Source: Brachyhypopomus gauderio (lineage: Eukaryota; Chordata; Actinopteri; Gymnotiformes; Hypopomidae). From it: DNA of 64,000 bases. Below the pieces are notes generated by a model that worked only from the letters and a program-made list of their open reading frames with translations, was not told where the DNA came from and did not search any database. Below, piece by piece: positions 24,862 to 37,400 of the stretch (position 1 is the stretch's first letter; each line of letters starts with the position of its first letter). The DNA lies in contig NC_135225.1 in NCBI RefSeq assembly GCF_052324685.1, positions 8,418,915 to 8,482,914 of the forward strand, read 5' to 3'. The translations under genes and the position numbers were made by a program.

Positions 24862-25500
24862 TGATAGCAAGATGGTGGCATGAGCCGTTTGTGTCACTAG
24901 CACTACCAGATTTTGGTTAATTTTGAGTCTTTTCATGCAGAACAACTCTACGTTAACTTACAGCCACAGGAAGTTTCACTACTTCACTACTCTGTTTTAT
25001 CAGCAATCTTCAACTCATTCTTGAGATCACCAGAACACTGGAGGCTACGCACTTCTACCCTGCTGGGCAGAAGCGCTCAAAGATGGTGCCAAGACCGTAA
25101 TCAAAGGCGAGGGACGTGCAGAGGGCTAAAGCTAGGGGCAAAGCTAGAGCTAATACCACACCAGCTCTCGTTACCCAGCATTTTCCTTGCTAATGTGCAG
25201 CCTTTGTTCAGCAAATTGGACGAGATGCATCAACCACAGTAGATGCGTATTTAAACATTTTTATCTGCCAAGGGAGTTCATCTCCACAATTGTATCTGCA
25301 GTCTGTATCCCCCCCCAGATCCCCCACAGTTTATATCCCGCAGGATGCTAACCACTCAAACTTAAGGTCATGCCACACCTACTCCACCATTACTCCATCA
25401 CAGGTGTACTATAGTGTGTTCCTCCCATTCCTCTTCTCTTTCTTCACTGATGACTGCAAGCCTGCTCATGGATCCATGGGGATAACCCAGTGATGTATAT
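24862..25500 (+). mobile_element. L2/CR1-superfamily LINE fragment inside the BEL element
   Basis: The plus strand shows a basic leader and endonuclease start typical of a common teleost LINE: CQDRNQRRGTCRGLKLGAKL, then LPSIFLANVQPLFSKLDEM at about 25165-25230. FYLPREFISTIVSAV follows at about 25258-25302. The fragment then jumps to an RT piece, FLPFLFSFFTDDCKP at about 25425-25465, so most of the endonuclease and RT is deleted. Stops and frameshifts are present. The flanking BEL fragments belong to neighbouring parts of one RT domain, supporting an insertion. Limits are good to a few tens of bases only, and I did not find a target duplication. Confidence 0.65.
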
Positions 25501-26686
25501 ACCATACTCTTTGCTTATGTCCTCTTCTGGAACTCGATCTGTGTCAGCATTGGCTTTGATGTCACTCAAGAAATTTGTTAGTCTGTATAGTATTGCTTGC
25601 TTCTTCTAAGCTTCTTCTCCAAGCATAATGGCCCACGCATGTTCTGTTGTTTTGTAGACTGGGCCTTGCCTCCTTAAATGGCAGGGGTATCCTGTAATGT
25701 CCATCATCTTTAAGATGTATCTCTTCTTTCAGTTTTGTTAGAAATCACAGGATTAAAGTGCCTTAATTATGTCTGATGGAGTCACCTTCTCTCTGATCCG
25801 TGTTCTGCAGACAAAGTGAATCTCACCCTTCAAGTCTAAAAAGGATTGAAGGCTTGGTATCGCTTATCTTGATGACTTACTCCAATGGCATCTCCATAAT
25901 CAACATGAAGGTTGCCAGTGGGCAAAGGGATTATTCTCTTCACGTGGGAGGAGGGTTTGAGGACAATTGTAGCCGATCAACAACCCAATCTCACAACTCT
26001 GTTGTTGAGCAATATGTGCAAGATGAGGCCATGCTCTTGCAGTCTCTGGTGTGGGGATATGCTCTCTTGCAGGGGTGAACTTGCAGGAATAAACTTGCAG
26101 AGATTAACTCACATGAGTAAGTCACTGGTAACAGAATAATGTTATCTGAATAGAAACCTCTAACTTGTAGACCTATCAACTTGTGGCAAGCTACAACTAT
26201 ATTCTTTGAAGCCATTGTCGAGAGTTTCATCTGAACTGATTCTCTCCTTGAGCTCTTCTGTTGTCTCTTCAAGAATAAATGTCGAATCGCTCTAAATGTC
26301 CAAAAGTTCATCTATTACAATTTCCTAATGTGGTTCTTTTATGGTTGATACTCTTACAGGAATGATTGTAGAGGTATTTGAAATGCCAGTGTATACTATA
26401 ACTCTGTTGGACAGAGCATGTAGAGATGGTGTCCCCTATTGTGATTGTTGTTTCCAATCCTTGGCGGCTTCCTGTCATCTCTAGCACGGTCTTCATGCAG
26501 ACAGGTTGGGAGTCCACTCTGGCATGCATCACAGGTCCTTCTATTTTCACAGTTACTGGAGCAATCACCTAACTGTAAACACTCAAAACACAATTTGTTC
26601 TCCAAGAAAAATGTGTTCTGTCTGTTACTGGCCTTGTGTTGAACCTACGATACTTGTGGATGCTGTGATCTAATGTCTCGCAGAAC

Positions 26687-27363
26687 CAGTGGGGAACCGT
26701 CAGGGCCCTCTACGCCCTCTCAGAGGGCCTAAAATATTCTTAAAGCATTATATATATAATTATCCAATTTTATTTTATCTACTTACAGTTTGACATTCGA
26801 CATCTAAACAATTACAAAAATATAAGCAAATAAAATATTCACCCGTGTCTATTCAATCTGTGTTGGAAGGTGAGGGGTTGAGTGGAAGCCTGTGAGCCTG
26901 TGTCTCCCCCTATCAGGACTGTGATGCCCGCTGTTCGTTTACAGAGGGCCTGGCAGTTATAATTCAGCGCAATACCAGTTTCAAATGACAGCAAAATTGA
27001 CCAATCATATCTTCTCTCTTAGTGGGCGGGCTTAACTGTATGATAATTTCCGCCCGCTGTGGCGACGCTAGCTGTCGTTAGCACCATCGCTAGCTAGTTT
27101 CGATTCATCCCTTTGACGTCCTCGTGCGCGTTGTTTACATATTCCGCTTCCGAGAACCACGGAGCTGTGAACCTTATTTTGTTTGGAAACTTATTTTGCT
27201 TAAGATGTTATCTAGTACAGATATTATTGTTTATTGCGTTTTTAAAGCTGTACTGTCGTCTCAGTTTTTCTTTATTTAGTTTATTAAGAAAGGAAAAAAA
27301 AAATTTCGGGGGGGAGGGGGGGGGGGTAGCGGGCCCAGGTTTAAAGGTCACGGTTCGCTACTG
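26687..27363. mobile_element. Non-autonomous hAT-type element inserted in the BEL element
   Basis: The 677-bp insertion has a perfect 8-bp duplication, CGCAGAAC, at 26679-26686 and 27364-27371. Terminal repeats are CAGTGGGGAACCGTCA on the left and, reverse-complemented, CAGTAGCGAACCGTGA on the right (13/16). The interior is non-coding. It has a second near-palindrome just inside the left end (GGGCCCTCTACGCCCTCTCAGAGGGCC overlaps it), a CpG-rich block around 27020-27130, and a G-rich tract at 27308-27330. Confidence 0.88.
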
Positions 27364-27770
27364 CGCAGAACGCACAGCATGTGACGGCTGATCTCTCAAA
27401 AGCATTAGCAGCTAAGGCCCTTACCCCTTGGCTCTGTGACATTGATGCTCTAAACTTCACACTGAAGTGTGCTTCAATGCATTAAAGGAAATGACTGGAT
27501 TACAGATGTTTGCTTATCTCATGAGGAAATTAACTAGGAAAATGTTTGTTTCTTCTTCAATTTCTACCACTTTCCTTTTCAACCTTGATGTTAGCCAATC
27601 AGGAAGTTTAGAAAGGATGTTTTGATTTGCACTGCAATCACTGAGAACTTCAAGGTCCTTACGGTCCTGCATGGCAACTTCACAACCACGAAGGATGCCT
27701 GCATAATCCGTGAGTTCCACACTGTCCTTTGGACCTATCTTGGGCTATGCATTGTCCGTATCATCTAGTA

Positions 27771-28638
27771 CAGTGGTTCTCAAACTGTGGTACGCGTACC
27801 ACTGGTGGTACGCAGAGCACCCCGCGGTGGTACGCCAGATGAACTCGGAAAATAAAAGATGCTTTGAGGTTTTTTTTTTTTTACACAACACATTTTTTTT
27901 TATTAAAACAGAATTATGACAAGTCCTGAAATTCAGAAACTAAAAGGGATTACTCGTATTATGTGCGGAGAAAATGTCGCTAAACAGTTCGACCTGGTGC
28001 ATCTTTCAAACGACACAGTCACTCGCAGAATTGATGAAATGGTGGACAACGTCAGACAAACATTGACCGAGAGAATTAAAATGAGTAAATGCTTCTCACT
28101 GCAGTTAGATGAATCCATAGATGTCGCAGATTTAGCCAACTTGCTCGTTTACGTGCGATATGAGTATAAGGGCATGTCGCACGAAGACTTTTTGTGCTGT
28201 AAACCAACCACTACCAACACGAACTACAGGAGAACTACATTACAGGGTTGCCAACTTTTGACGTTCGCTTGGAGTGAGATTTTAACCTGGAGCCGGTGGC
28301 GAGTGTATTTTGTTGAGCGGGGGGTCACACGCCACACATCCGATTTCTCACGTCGACAAAAAAAAAAATCTAGTTTATTTACCTCTGATCCACATCTATG
28401 ATTCAATGAGTTACTAGTTCGCTCTGGCGCCAACCATCGTGATATAATACTTAATTCGTGTCCATTTTACATCCTCCCGGTAACAATTTACATCCCCCCC
28501 CCCCCCCCGTCAACAACTTAAACTTGCCAAACAGCTTTTTCTTTTTTTTTTTTTTGGGGGGGGGGGTAGTAGGTGGTACGTGGAGGTTTTTCGTTTGACA
28601 GTTGGTGGTACTTTGTCTAAAAAGTTTGAGAACCACTG
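27771..28638 (+). mobile_element. hAT transposon with transposase N-terminal fragment, inserted in BEL gag
   Basis: A perfect 8-bp duplication ATCTAGTA lies at 27763-27770 and 28639-28646. Terminal inverted repeats read CAGTGGTTCTCAAACTG and, reverse-complemented on the right, CAGTGGTTCTCAAACTT (16/17). An open frame at 27916-28230 encodes part of a ZBED5/SCAND3-like hAT transposase: KGITRIMCGENVAKQFDLVH, LSNDTVTRRIDEMVDNV, FSLQLDESIDVADLANLLVY (the conserved 'QLDESxD' region). From 28243 this frame is replaced by a different repeat. The sub-terminal sequence is rich in GGTGGTACG-type repeats. Inactive. Confidence 0.93.
28243..28545. repeat. Rearranged copy of the CAGGGTTGCCAAC mini-element inside the hAT
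   Basis: The first ~100 bp (CAGGGTTGCCAACTTTTG onward to a G6 run near 28320-28325) match the head of the element at 29154 in the same direction. From about 28327 to 28530 the sequence matches the body of that element in the opposite direction, including GTTTATTTACCTCTGATCCAC and a C-tract (28494-28508) answering the G-tract of the other copy. The right end is unclear. Confidence 0.7.
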
Positions 28639-29153
28639 ATCTAGTACCTTCTGTCTGGCAGCATTTCCACCAGCATGAAAACTCTAATATTACAGGCCTT
28701 ACAGATAACCAAAGTCAGGTTATGTACAGTATATGGGTCAAGGACTTTTGTTAAAGAAGACATTCCTCAAAGAAGATTCCCAATATCTGCAACCCATTAT
28801 TAAATCTAAATAGCTGATATAAATAAAATCATTTTTATTCACATTAAAGAGATAATGTTTGTGTGCCCAAAGTTGTACTTTCATTTACTCAAGGTTAAGA
28901 ATAATTTTTGATTCTCTTTGTACCTTCACAACATTGCCTTCTTATGTGTGAATTTTTTTGTAAGTTGGTCTAAATGAGCAAATGGCTAAATGTAAATTAC
29001 TACATTGGAATGATCAAATATGAATGCTATATTGCCATCCAATCTGGAAGATATTATTTGTGTAGTGTACTTCACTTTCAAATTATACATACTACCACAC
29101 TTAATAAATGGGTAAAGCTTTTATTCTGTTGATTACTAGCAAAGTAAAGGTAA

Positions 29154-29428
29154 CAGGGTTGCCAACTTTTGAAGATAGCTTGGAGCGAGATTTGAACCTG
29201 GAGGAGGTGGCGAGTGTAAATTGTTGACGGGGGGGGGGGGGGGGGGGCAACGTAAAATGGCCCAATTTAAGTGTTATATCGCGATCTATCGATTGTCGGT
29301 GGTGGATCAGAGGTAAATAAACTAGATTTTTTTTTCCGGCGTGAGATATCGGAAGTGTGGCGTGAGAGCGTGTGAAAACGGTCAAATGCGTGTGTCTCAC
29401 ACTCAATGCGTGAGAGTTGGCAACCCTG
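29154..29428. mobile_element. 275-bp MITE with CAGGGTTGCCAAC inverted termini
   Basis: The left end is CAGGGTTGCCAACTTTTG and the right end, reverse-complemented, is CAGGGTTGCCAACTCTCA. The two agree over the first 14 bases. The interior has a pure G run of about 17 bases (29230-29247) and the body shared with the copy at 28243. The flanks AAAGGTAA and AAAATAAA match at only 5 of 8 positions, so a target duplication is not established. CAG...CTG termini would fit hAT. Confidence 0.7.
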
Positions 29429-29429
29429 A

Positions 29430-31745
29430 AAATAAAATGTGTAGAAGCAGTGCTCTGCAGCTCTGTGTTGTGACTGATGGATAGGTTAGCATCTGAATTT
29501 CACAGTTAATGTGACAGACTGAAGGGAACAGAGACAGCACTATGGAGTGTGTGTTTGTGTGGGGGTTCAATCAATAACATTTCTTTCCTGTGCCAAATAG
29601 GCAGAGGCAGCCACAAGCAAACTGAGCCTTTTCTGAGCCTTCAAACCCACAGCTGTTTGCAAATCTACCTCCAGTTTGTTGCACTGAGCAGTGGAAGCCT
29701 TTTGTTGAGCCTGTCGATCTCTGCTGACCTCTGCTTCTGTTTCTCTCATTGTTGAACTGGAGACAACAAATCCCAATCCAGAAAACGATCCCCTGTTCAC
29801 TTCCATTTCTTACTTTCTCTCAGGCTATACTACGCCACAGGTACACACACGCACTTCTCTCTGAAGATCAATAGATAACACCTCACCTTCCAGTGCTTCA
29901 CTCACAGCAGGTTTTGTCAAGTGTCTGTGAGAAAGATTAGACATTACACATTACATTGTGCAAAACCTAGCGATCAAGTTGTGTAGACCTGTCTCCTCTT
30001 TTCCGTTGCCTTACCACTTCTCTGTCCCCTCTAATCCAACCACACACACACACCTGATTTGATACATTATGCTTTGGCAGAGTGCTCAGTACTTCTGCTC
30101 CACTCACAGTTGGCTGGAACTGGTCCACGCACTCCAGCTTGTTTTCATCTTTCCTTCTGCTGATTCGGTGTGAAAGCAACAAATGCTTTTTTTCTGGGAA
30201 TGGTGATTCACTTTCCTGCATCCGTGTATCTGCCCAGGCTGCAACACTTACTTGACACTCTGCCTGACCCCTTCTTGTGTTAAGGTTTCTTCAAGAAACT
30301 TTGGGATTTCTGCAGAAATTAGTTCTGCTCAAGAATAAACCTATTTAAAAACGTTTCAGTATCTTGTTCTCTGATACTTTTGTTTGAAATATAATAATGT
30401 ATTAAGGTTGAAGGTTTACTTTGATAAATGTGCTGTGTAAAACATAAGGAAAAAATTACTTGTGAGTGATAAGCAGAGGCAGGACCTGTCTGTTATCTCT
30501 GCGTATTATCTCTGCCTATTATCTGCCTAAAAACTTTATTTTGTGGTTTAATGTCAACTTCTTTCACCGTTTTCATGTTTTTACAATTTAGGTCTCTCTT
30601 TTCAAATCATCTCCTGTGGGCTCCTTCTACCTCTTCTCAGGGGAGACATGTTGGCTCTCGTAGGAGCTGTGCGATGTCATTATGATGAAATGCAGGTTCT
30701 GGTCAGTGTTAGGTCATGAGTTCACCACAACTCCCCCTCAACAGGCTGGAATTCTGCAGCTTCAACTGATGATGTGTTTATCTTTTGGGGAATGGAAGCT
30801 CTCCTTATCATACCAATGATCAGGAAATTTGAAGGTATTGTTCAGTAGACCTACCTTACTTAAACCACCTTCAGACCATAATACTGATATTCAGTAACTC
30901 CTGTTTACCATGTAAGTGTATTTTTTATATACATCCTAATAAAAAGTGGCATTGTTACATTCTAACAATTTTTTTTTCTGCTTATCACAGCTGTTGCAAG
31001 TACTGGAATTCGAGAGCACACACTATTTTCCACATGGCTCTTCTTATCCTATTTGTCACATGTGCCGAACAGCAGTGTTCCAACAGTGTGGCCATGCCCA
31101 GATCCGGTATTTATACAGCATATTTCTGGGAGGGAGGGAGAGCAGCAGCTGTTATCTTTACTGATAACAGAGCTGTGACATAAGCACAGCAGTCAGTGTG
31201 GGGCCATCCGTGTTCCCAAACAAAGAACAGACACCAGAGTCACTTAACAGGGGTGAAGGTTGTGATGCCACAAGCATTTAAACACTTACACACACAAATG
31301 CCACCACATACTTCACATTTCAACTTATGAGTAAGATTAAACTGCTAAACATGTTGACAGTGTTGTTCTTGTAACAATAAAACTACAAGAGTTAAGAACC
31401 AAGCTCTCACAGTTTACTTGCACTGCTGAGCCCTGCTATGTGATGAACTTTGATTTTGTTTAAATGAAGATTGCAAAGCCAAAAATTCTGAAAAGTTGAA
31501 TCATTCATGCAAAAAAAGCAAAAAAAAAAAGTACTGAATGAAGAATAGAACATCTGACAGGCAGCCAGGGACAATATATCAACATATGGAAATCTTAAGC
31601 AATAAATCATATTTTTCTTCAAATCAATCTGATCAACTGATGTCATTTTTCAGTGATTGGTTCAACTGCATTTGGTTCAGCTACATATTCAGTTGCATAA
31701 TGTGCAACATGCTAAAGCTTCAAATGTATTAAAATATACTGCATG
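29430..31745. other. Gene-free stretch
   Basis: No coding exon could be supported. Open frames here lack family resemblance and splice context. Confidence 0.4.
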
Positions 31746-31749
31746 GATT

Positions 31750-31825
31750 TTATATATATATATACATGCTGAATGCACACACACATGCACGCACACACAC
31801 ACACACACACACACATAAACACACT
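31750..31825. repeat. (TA)n then (CA)n microsatellite
   Basis: A TA run at 31750-31764 is followed by CA units from about 31775 to 31825 with a few interruptions. Confidence 0.95.
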
Positions 31826-34256
31826 GTGTAGGCGCTCAGGTATAACAGGTATACCTGTTTTTTATTGAATTTTGCATGTGTGAAATGAGAAAGTACAGAA
31901 AGAAAAAGTATCATAAATAAAACAATGAAATTTGCATTCAACAGACGTTGATTTGCTTGTCTAACCAACCCCCCGCCCTTCCCCACCCCCTTGGGCCCCC
32001 TTGTCCCCCCCAGCTTTCTTTTGAATGGGCAAGCAGGAGGAAGATCAGTGAGCTTGAAAGCAGATGATGGAGTCCAGCACGTCCTCTGCTAGATAAGCGG
32101 GCTGTTTTAGTTTCCACTAACCTTATCTGTCAGATCCTTTCCTCCCTCCTGCCACTTCGTCCCATCACAGATCCGTTTCTTGGTTACATACCTTGTGATC
32201 ATAGCTTCACTGAATGAGTAAAGTTTCAGGATCATTAAAAAACAAATTCATTAATCAGCTCACTTTGCTAATTAAACACAAGCTCTTTCCATGACCTAAA
32301 GCCATCAGCTGATGCTGCACTGCACCTGTATGTATTTTTAAAAATGCACCTGAAGGATTTTGGATTTTTAAAGTAGATCAAAGTATTATAGCAACATTGT
32401 GACAAAAATGGAGACTATGGCAACAGTATAGCGGCATTGTGTGACCCAAAGACACATACACCCCTACAAAGGTTCACATCCTTTCTTATTAACAATGAAA
32501 TGAGACACTATGAATGATGTGTATTAATATTTCTCTCATCCCATTGTGCAGTCTCTGAATACATGTCTTTAATAAGAAGTTGGCAACCTGCTACTTGCTC
32601 ATAGTATCACTCTCTGGTTAGAAGGGTCCCAAAAAAGCTTTGAATATTTCCTGTTAAGCAAACACAGAACAATCAAGTCAACCTAAGGCTTAAACTGAAT
32701 TGTTTCATTGTTTTCTATTTGCTCTATTGTTAAATCATATTAGAAATAGTTTTAATGTGGCACTTAATCTGCACAATACTCAATCTGTACTTAATACAAA
32801 CTTGTTTTAATGGATATGCACATAGTATCTTGTTATATGACCATTTGGTACTCATATGCATTCATATGCATGAATGAAAATCAGTTGCTCTGATGTTCCA
32901 CTATATATCCTATAATTAATCAGCTGCAAACATTCAGTCAAATGCATTTAAAAAGTAGAACTATTATTACCTATACAAATATTAAATGATTAACAGTGTA
33001 CAATTCCAGGAATTTTGCAACATGCTCTGCAAAAATGTGAAGTTTTACTCATTAAGTTTCATTCATGTATGGCTTATAGGATATTACTGTTTTAAGGAAC
33101 TAATTAGAATGAAAGTCAGTATCCTTTCTTCTACTACAAATGTTAAGCTGAGGCAAATGAGACAAATTACAAGCAATGAGTTTAGCATGCTGTGTGGGAT
33201 GAGTGTGCTGTGTGTAGGAATGCACACAGGATCTTTTCACTACACAGACCTATCATCCGAAAAAGATCTGTATGGAGGCGCTGTGGGGTCACCATTGATA
33301 CAATTCATTTGTGGATCTCCCATGTGACAGCTGCACTCAGCCCATTAGCATTCAATCCACAGCCGCTTGAATATTGCTACTTTTCAAGAGAGATGTGTAT
33401 TCAGCTTGTGCATATTGTCAGAGACCAAGTCCATTTATCATGGTATCTTTGGTCCTGAGAGACACAAGACAAGTCAGCATGTCCAAGTCTCAAAGCATCA
33501 CCCTGTATCAGTGAAACATAGAAGGAGAAAGAAGCTAAAGACTGAGAAGACATACTTAGACCAGATCTGCCCTAGAAAACCAAGCTGGCATCTGCAGTGT
33601 ATTTTATATATTATAATCATGTTTAATAATCTGATTCATCAACTAATAATGTTACTTCTGTTACTTATTTTTTTCCATTGTTTTGGAGGGTGGGTTTATA
33701 TAGTTTGATTTCAATACCAAAAAATACCATATAAAATGTAAAACCAACATTTATTAGAATTAGAAGTCATTAGAAGAACGCAGCCTAACCAGTGTTCAAT
33801 GTGTTGAAATATGGTTGGACATAACCACCCTTTAATAAATGCATAGATGAATAAATACATTTAACAGGTTGACCTTATAAGTGACTGGTGTCTGCTCATT
33901 GCTTTGGTAAGCCCTCCTTGTCTTCGAACTCATAGTTGAGTGTTTGAGGATCAGCAATGTTGGGGTTCCCATAGGGTCCATGAATGGTCGCAGTGACCCA
34001 CAGCAGACATGCAGAGCAATCGAGGCTCCCCTTTTGTGCCCATTTAGTGAACGCTGGAGTGATCAAAAAAGAGCCAAGTCCCGCCCCCTCTGTCCTCCCT
34101 CTCCAGACCTCTCTCCCTCACTCCTGTTGCTCTGCCTGCTGCCTCCCAGGCTGTCTGTCTCCAATAGTGATGGGCTGGGAACAATGGTGAACTCTGTGTA
34201 CCATGAAGTACTGTGGAGGCGATGCTGCCTGAAAGAAAGCTTTCAGCTTGGGCTTT

Positions 34257-34258
<2 letters not shown>
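31826..34258. other. Gene-free stretch
   Basis: A/T-rich with a short C-rich patch at about 31970-32010. No gene or classified repeat seen. Confidence 0.4.
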
Positions 34259-34318
<60 letters not shown>

Positions 34319-34367
34319 ACACACTCACACACACACACGCGCACACACATACACACACACGCGAGCA

Positions 34368-34401
<34 letters not shown>

Positions 34402-34402
34402 A
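34259..34402. repeat. (CA)n microsatellite, about 140 bp
   Basis: Nearly continuous CA units with CACTCA and CACGCGCA interruptions. His-Thr and Cys-Val peptide readings across it are artefacts. Confidence 0.98.
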
Positions 34403-37400
34403 GAGTTTCACCCTGGTATTAAACATTCTAATGGTGTTTCTCAAGTGGTATTACTTGCAACTAATGCAAAGTCATTTGAGGCAGCTATGCATACAATCCA
34501 CACTCTCATTGTACGTCTTGTAAAATGCGTTAAAAGATTAAACTGATGGTATGTGTTGCACAACATAAACTAAATTCCTTCCAATATGTTTACTCAATGA
34601 CTCATGCCTTGTCACAATAATATAAGATAATTTTTTATTTATCAGGCACAGATCACTTTAAGAGACAAGCCTTTAGAGGTATTGAGGTCAGGTTGATGTG
34701 TTGCATGCTTCACCACCCATAGAGTTACACTGGGGTCAAAAGTCAGAGCAGTCAGCAAAATAAAAACTTCTTACATTTACAGAAGCATAATAAATGTCAT
34801 ATATCCATTACAGTACAACCAAAAATGGATAATGAAACGTTCTTATGCTTGTAGTCGCCAGAAAAAATACATTCAAATGCAATACACATTTTCAACAAGG
34901 TGTAGCGCCATTTGCCAGTGTCACACATGCAGAAGACCACTGCTTTACTTACAGTATGGATAAATGAAACACCTGGATGAGTTCACAATTCAAAGTTAAT
35001 AAACTATTCTTATGATAATATTCAAGTTTTGTTATGGACATTAATTGAGCTATAACCTTAGAAATGAACAATATGTAAAACCTCAATTTTTTTCTCAGAT
35101 CACACACAACCAGCCTGTGCAACTTCAGAGAATACATGTTGTGGCCATGCATGCTGCCTGCTTACTCAGTGTACAAACCTTTTTACAAACTCTGTACTGG
35201 TCACCCCTCCCCTGCAGCACTATTCCCTCTCAGCTCTGGCCTTTCCTGGCCTCAGGACAAGGACAGCATTCAGATTGTTTGCCGTTGATGTTTGTCAATG
35301 GGCCTGTGAGCTGGCCTTCCTCTCTGCTTCGGCCAGCAGAAAGCGAGCTGTCTGTTGCATGAACGCAGCCTGTGGAGTTTGGAAGAGTGAGAGACACTGT
35401 GACACTGATCCTGCCTGCAGTAGGCCGGCCCAGTAAAAGCGCGCACTGTTAATGTACAGCCTCCCAAGGCCTCCTAGCTTTTAAATTAACAAACCATATG
35501 TTGTTTAGAGCCTTGCAGCACAGTGGAAAGGTGGGGTGTTATTCTGTGTTATTCTCCTGTTGATGCCATTACTTCAGCAAGAAGTGATTTTATGGTCTAT
35601 ATTAGTTCCCCAATTCAAACAACCTGCCAAAAGGACTCACATTAAATCAAATGTAGTCCACTATTCACGTAATCCACTCTTGTGAAAGTTGTTTTATAAC
35701 CTTGCAGCAGTCAAGCTGTGCAGAGAGCCCTATCTAACATTACTATATTTAAATATGTGATTTCAAAGAAACATTGGGCAAAAACCTTAAAATTTGCTAA
35801 ATTAATATATTTTATTACCAATGCACCCCTTCCTGTATGAGTAAAACTATATATATTGTGGTGTATTTGCCACCACAAACAAGAGGAATGTTTTGGACAA
35901 AGGCCTGTCATAAAAGCACTGACCTGGCACAGATGCAAACTCTTCCCCTCACTGGTTTGAGATTAAATAAAAAGATTTCACACATTTCAAAATAACATCC
36001 TGGCTCAGAGAGTGTGATGACATTTTTAGATTCCAAGGACAGTTAACTTCCCCTCTTCCTGGTTACCATTGTGCTTCACTGATAGTGGATCTCCCCAGTG
36101 AGCTCTGAAGGCCTCCTATATTCATATTACTTGGTCACAGTAGAAGGCGAAAAATTGGATTTCTTGTATCACTGAGGCATGTAAATAGTTGCTGTTTGCT
36201 GCAAAATTAAATGGTAGATTAAGAGAGTAAAAGAGGGGGAAAAGACTTATAAACTGACTCATGAGTCAAACAAATATGTCAGCCAGGTATGAGATCAATT
36301 CTGGGTTCAGTTGATGCATCTGATTCCAGTTTCATTTAATTAACACACAAATGTTTGAAATATTATTTTGCAGTCATTCAAGCAAGTTGGCCTTGACATT
36401 TTAGAATGGTTAGATTGCATCGGTGACTAAATGTAAAAAAGTGTTTAACTATCTCAACCTGATTCTTTTCATTATAGAGGTTTGCAAATTAAGAGGTTAT
36501 ACGTTTTGAAAATAAAATATTAACTAACAATAAATGTTCTCTGATTAAATGCAAGGTGTTCTGTGTGTTCTGATCTCACAGAACCATTACCCAAACATTC
36601 TGAACATACACATCTCACACTTCTAGTCAGGAACCATCTAACCTAAGCAGGAAATATCAGAAGAAAAGAAGGCAGTTTCTATATACCCACAGGGGCTATA
36701 CATAAGGAACACTATTGCTGATACACAGACATCTGGAAAATCATGCGGTGACTCATTCAATCAAAGATCCTCATGGGTGGGTGTTGACTCTGAAAGTCTC
36801 ACTCCCATAGGTTAAACATTTTGGATCTCAGATGATTTTTTTCTGGAATGTTAAATTACTAAATTACTTTTGTGTTAATAAGTGGAAAGCAAGGGCACAA
36901 AAAGATTATGTAATCCACCCACATGTACTGTTTACTCGTGTTCTATGTCATATGCTCTTCATTACATCCAGAACAGACATCCAAGAGTTATTCAGGGATG
37001 TAGCATTGCCTATAATTTACAGCAGGCAATTTATATTTGCAATCTGCAAGGAATCACTCTTGTCCAAGCATCTATAACATCCTTTGAAGTGAATCTTGAT
37101 TTCATTAAAAGCAACTTCAGCATTCTTAGTGGTATGTACTCAACAGTACTTTTGCATAAAAGCAAATGTGTGGTTAGGGGGATTATGGGTAAAAACACAC
37201 ACACATATATACCGTATATATAATCAAGCACAAGGATAAGACCCAGGTGGTATAGTCATCACAGCATGCTGTGGTAGGTTATTTGCCATTTTTTCCACTC
37301 TGAAATTTGACTTACCATTCACTTGAATTTATGATACTGATTTCCCAAGGTTATTGTGACTAAATCATGATGAATTATCACCCCCTTGTGGTCATAAACA

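Larger units (their letters stand above)
24046..28735 (-). mobile_element. BEL/Pao LTR-retrotransposon, decayed and interrupted by three insertions
   Basis: Pieces lie in gag-pol order on the minus strand. Gag: about 28735-28647 and 27762-27514 (ILSKLPDWLTSRLKRKVVEI). Zinc knuckle: 26605-26396 (LCFECLQLGDCSSNC, then TCDACQSGLPTCLHEDR). Protease: 26311-25991 (KNIVVACHKLIGLQVRGFY, then ILLPVTYS). RT: about 25640-25500 (PEEDISKE). RT end: about 24860-24725 (PLTRRGVSSSVASIYHPL). RNase H: 24723-24457 (GYGACSYLSRINATGEMHC, then PKLELSAAVVVQMSDML). A downstream region at 24319-24046 contains RFLWNTELP. Frames are broken and most of RT is gone. The insertions are an L2-like LINE (about 24860-25500) and two hATs (26687-27363 and 27771-28638). 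No LTRs or primer-binding site could be found, so the outer limits are approximate. Confidence 0.85.

Noticed and set aside
24046-28735. Reading the LTR element as an endogenous retrovirus
   Set aside because: The zinc-knuckle, protease and RNase H motifs are those of BEL/Pao retrotransposons; no envelope-like frame was seen.
29967-30221. Minus-strand 84-codon frame
   Set aside because: Low-complexity charged peptide with no domain; kept as gene-free DNA.
22887-34402. Possible CRISPR-like array because of regular short repeats
   Set aside because: The repeats are simple dinucleotides without unique spacers, and the genome is eukaryotic.
33944-34546. 200-codon open frame with His-Thr repeats
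   Set aside because: Its middle is the CA microsatellite and its ends resemble nothing; opposite-strand frames are equally open for the same reason.
35045-35467. Overlapping frames of about 100 and 65 codons on both strands
   Set aside because: No recognisable family, no flanking exon signals, and no codon pattern distinguishing one strand.
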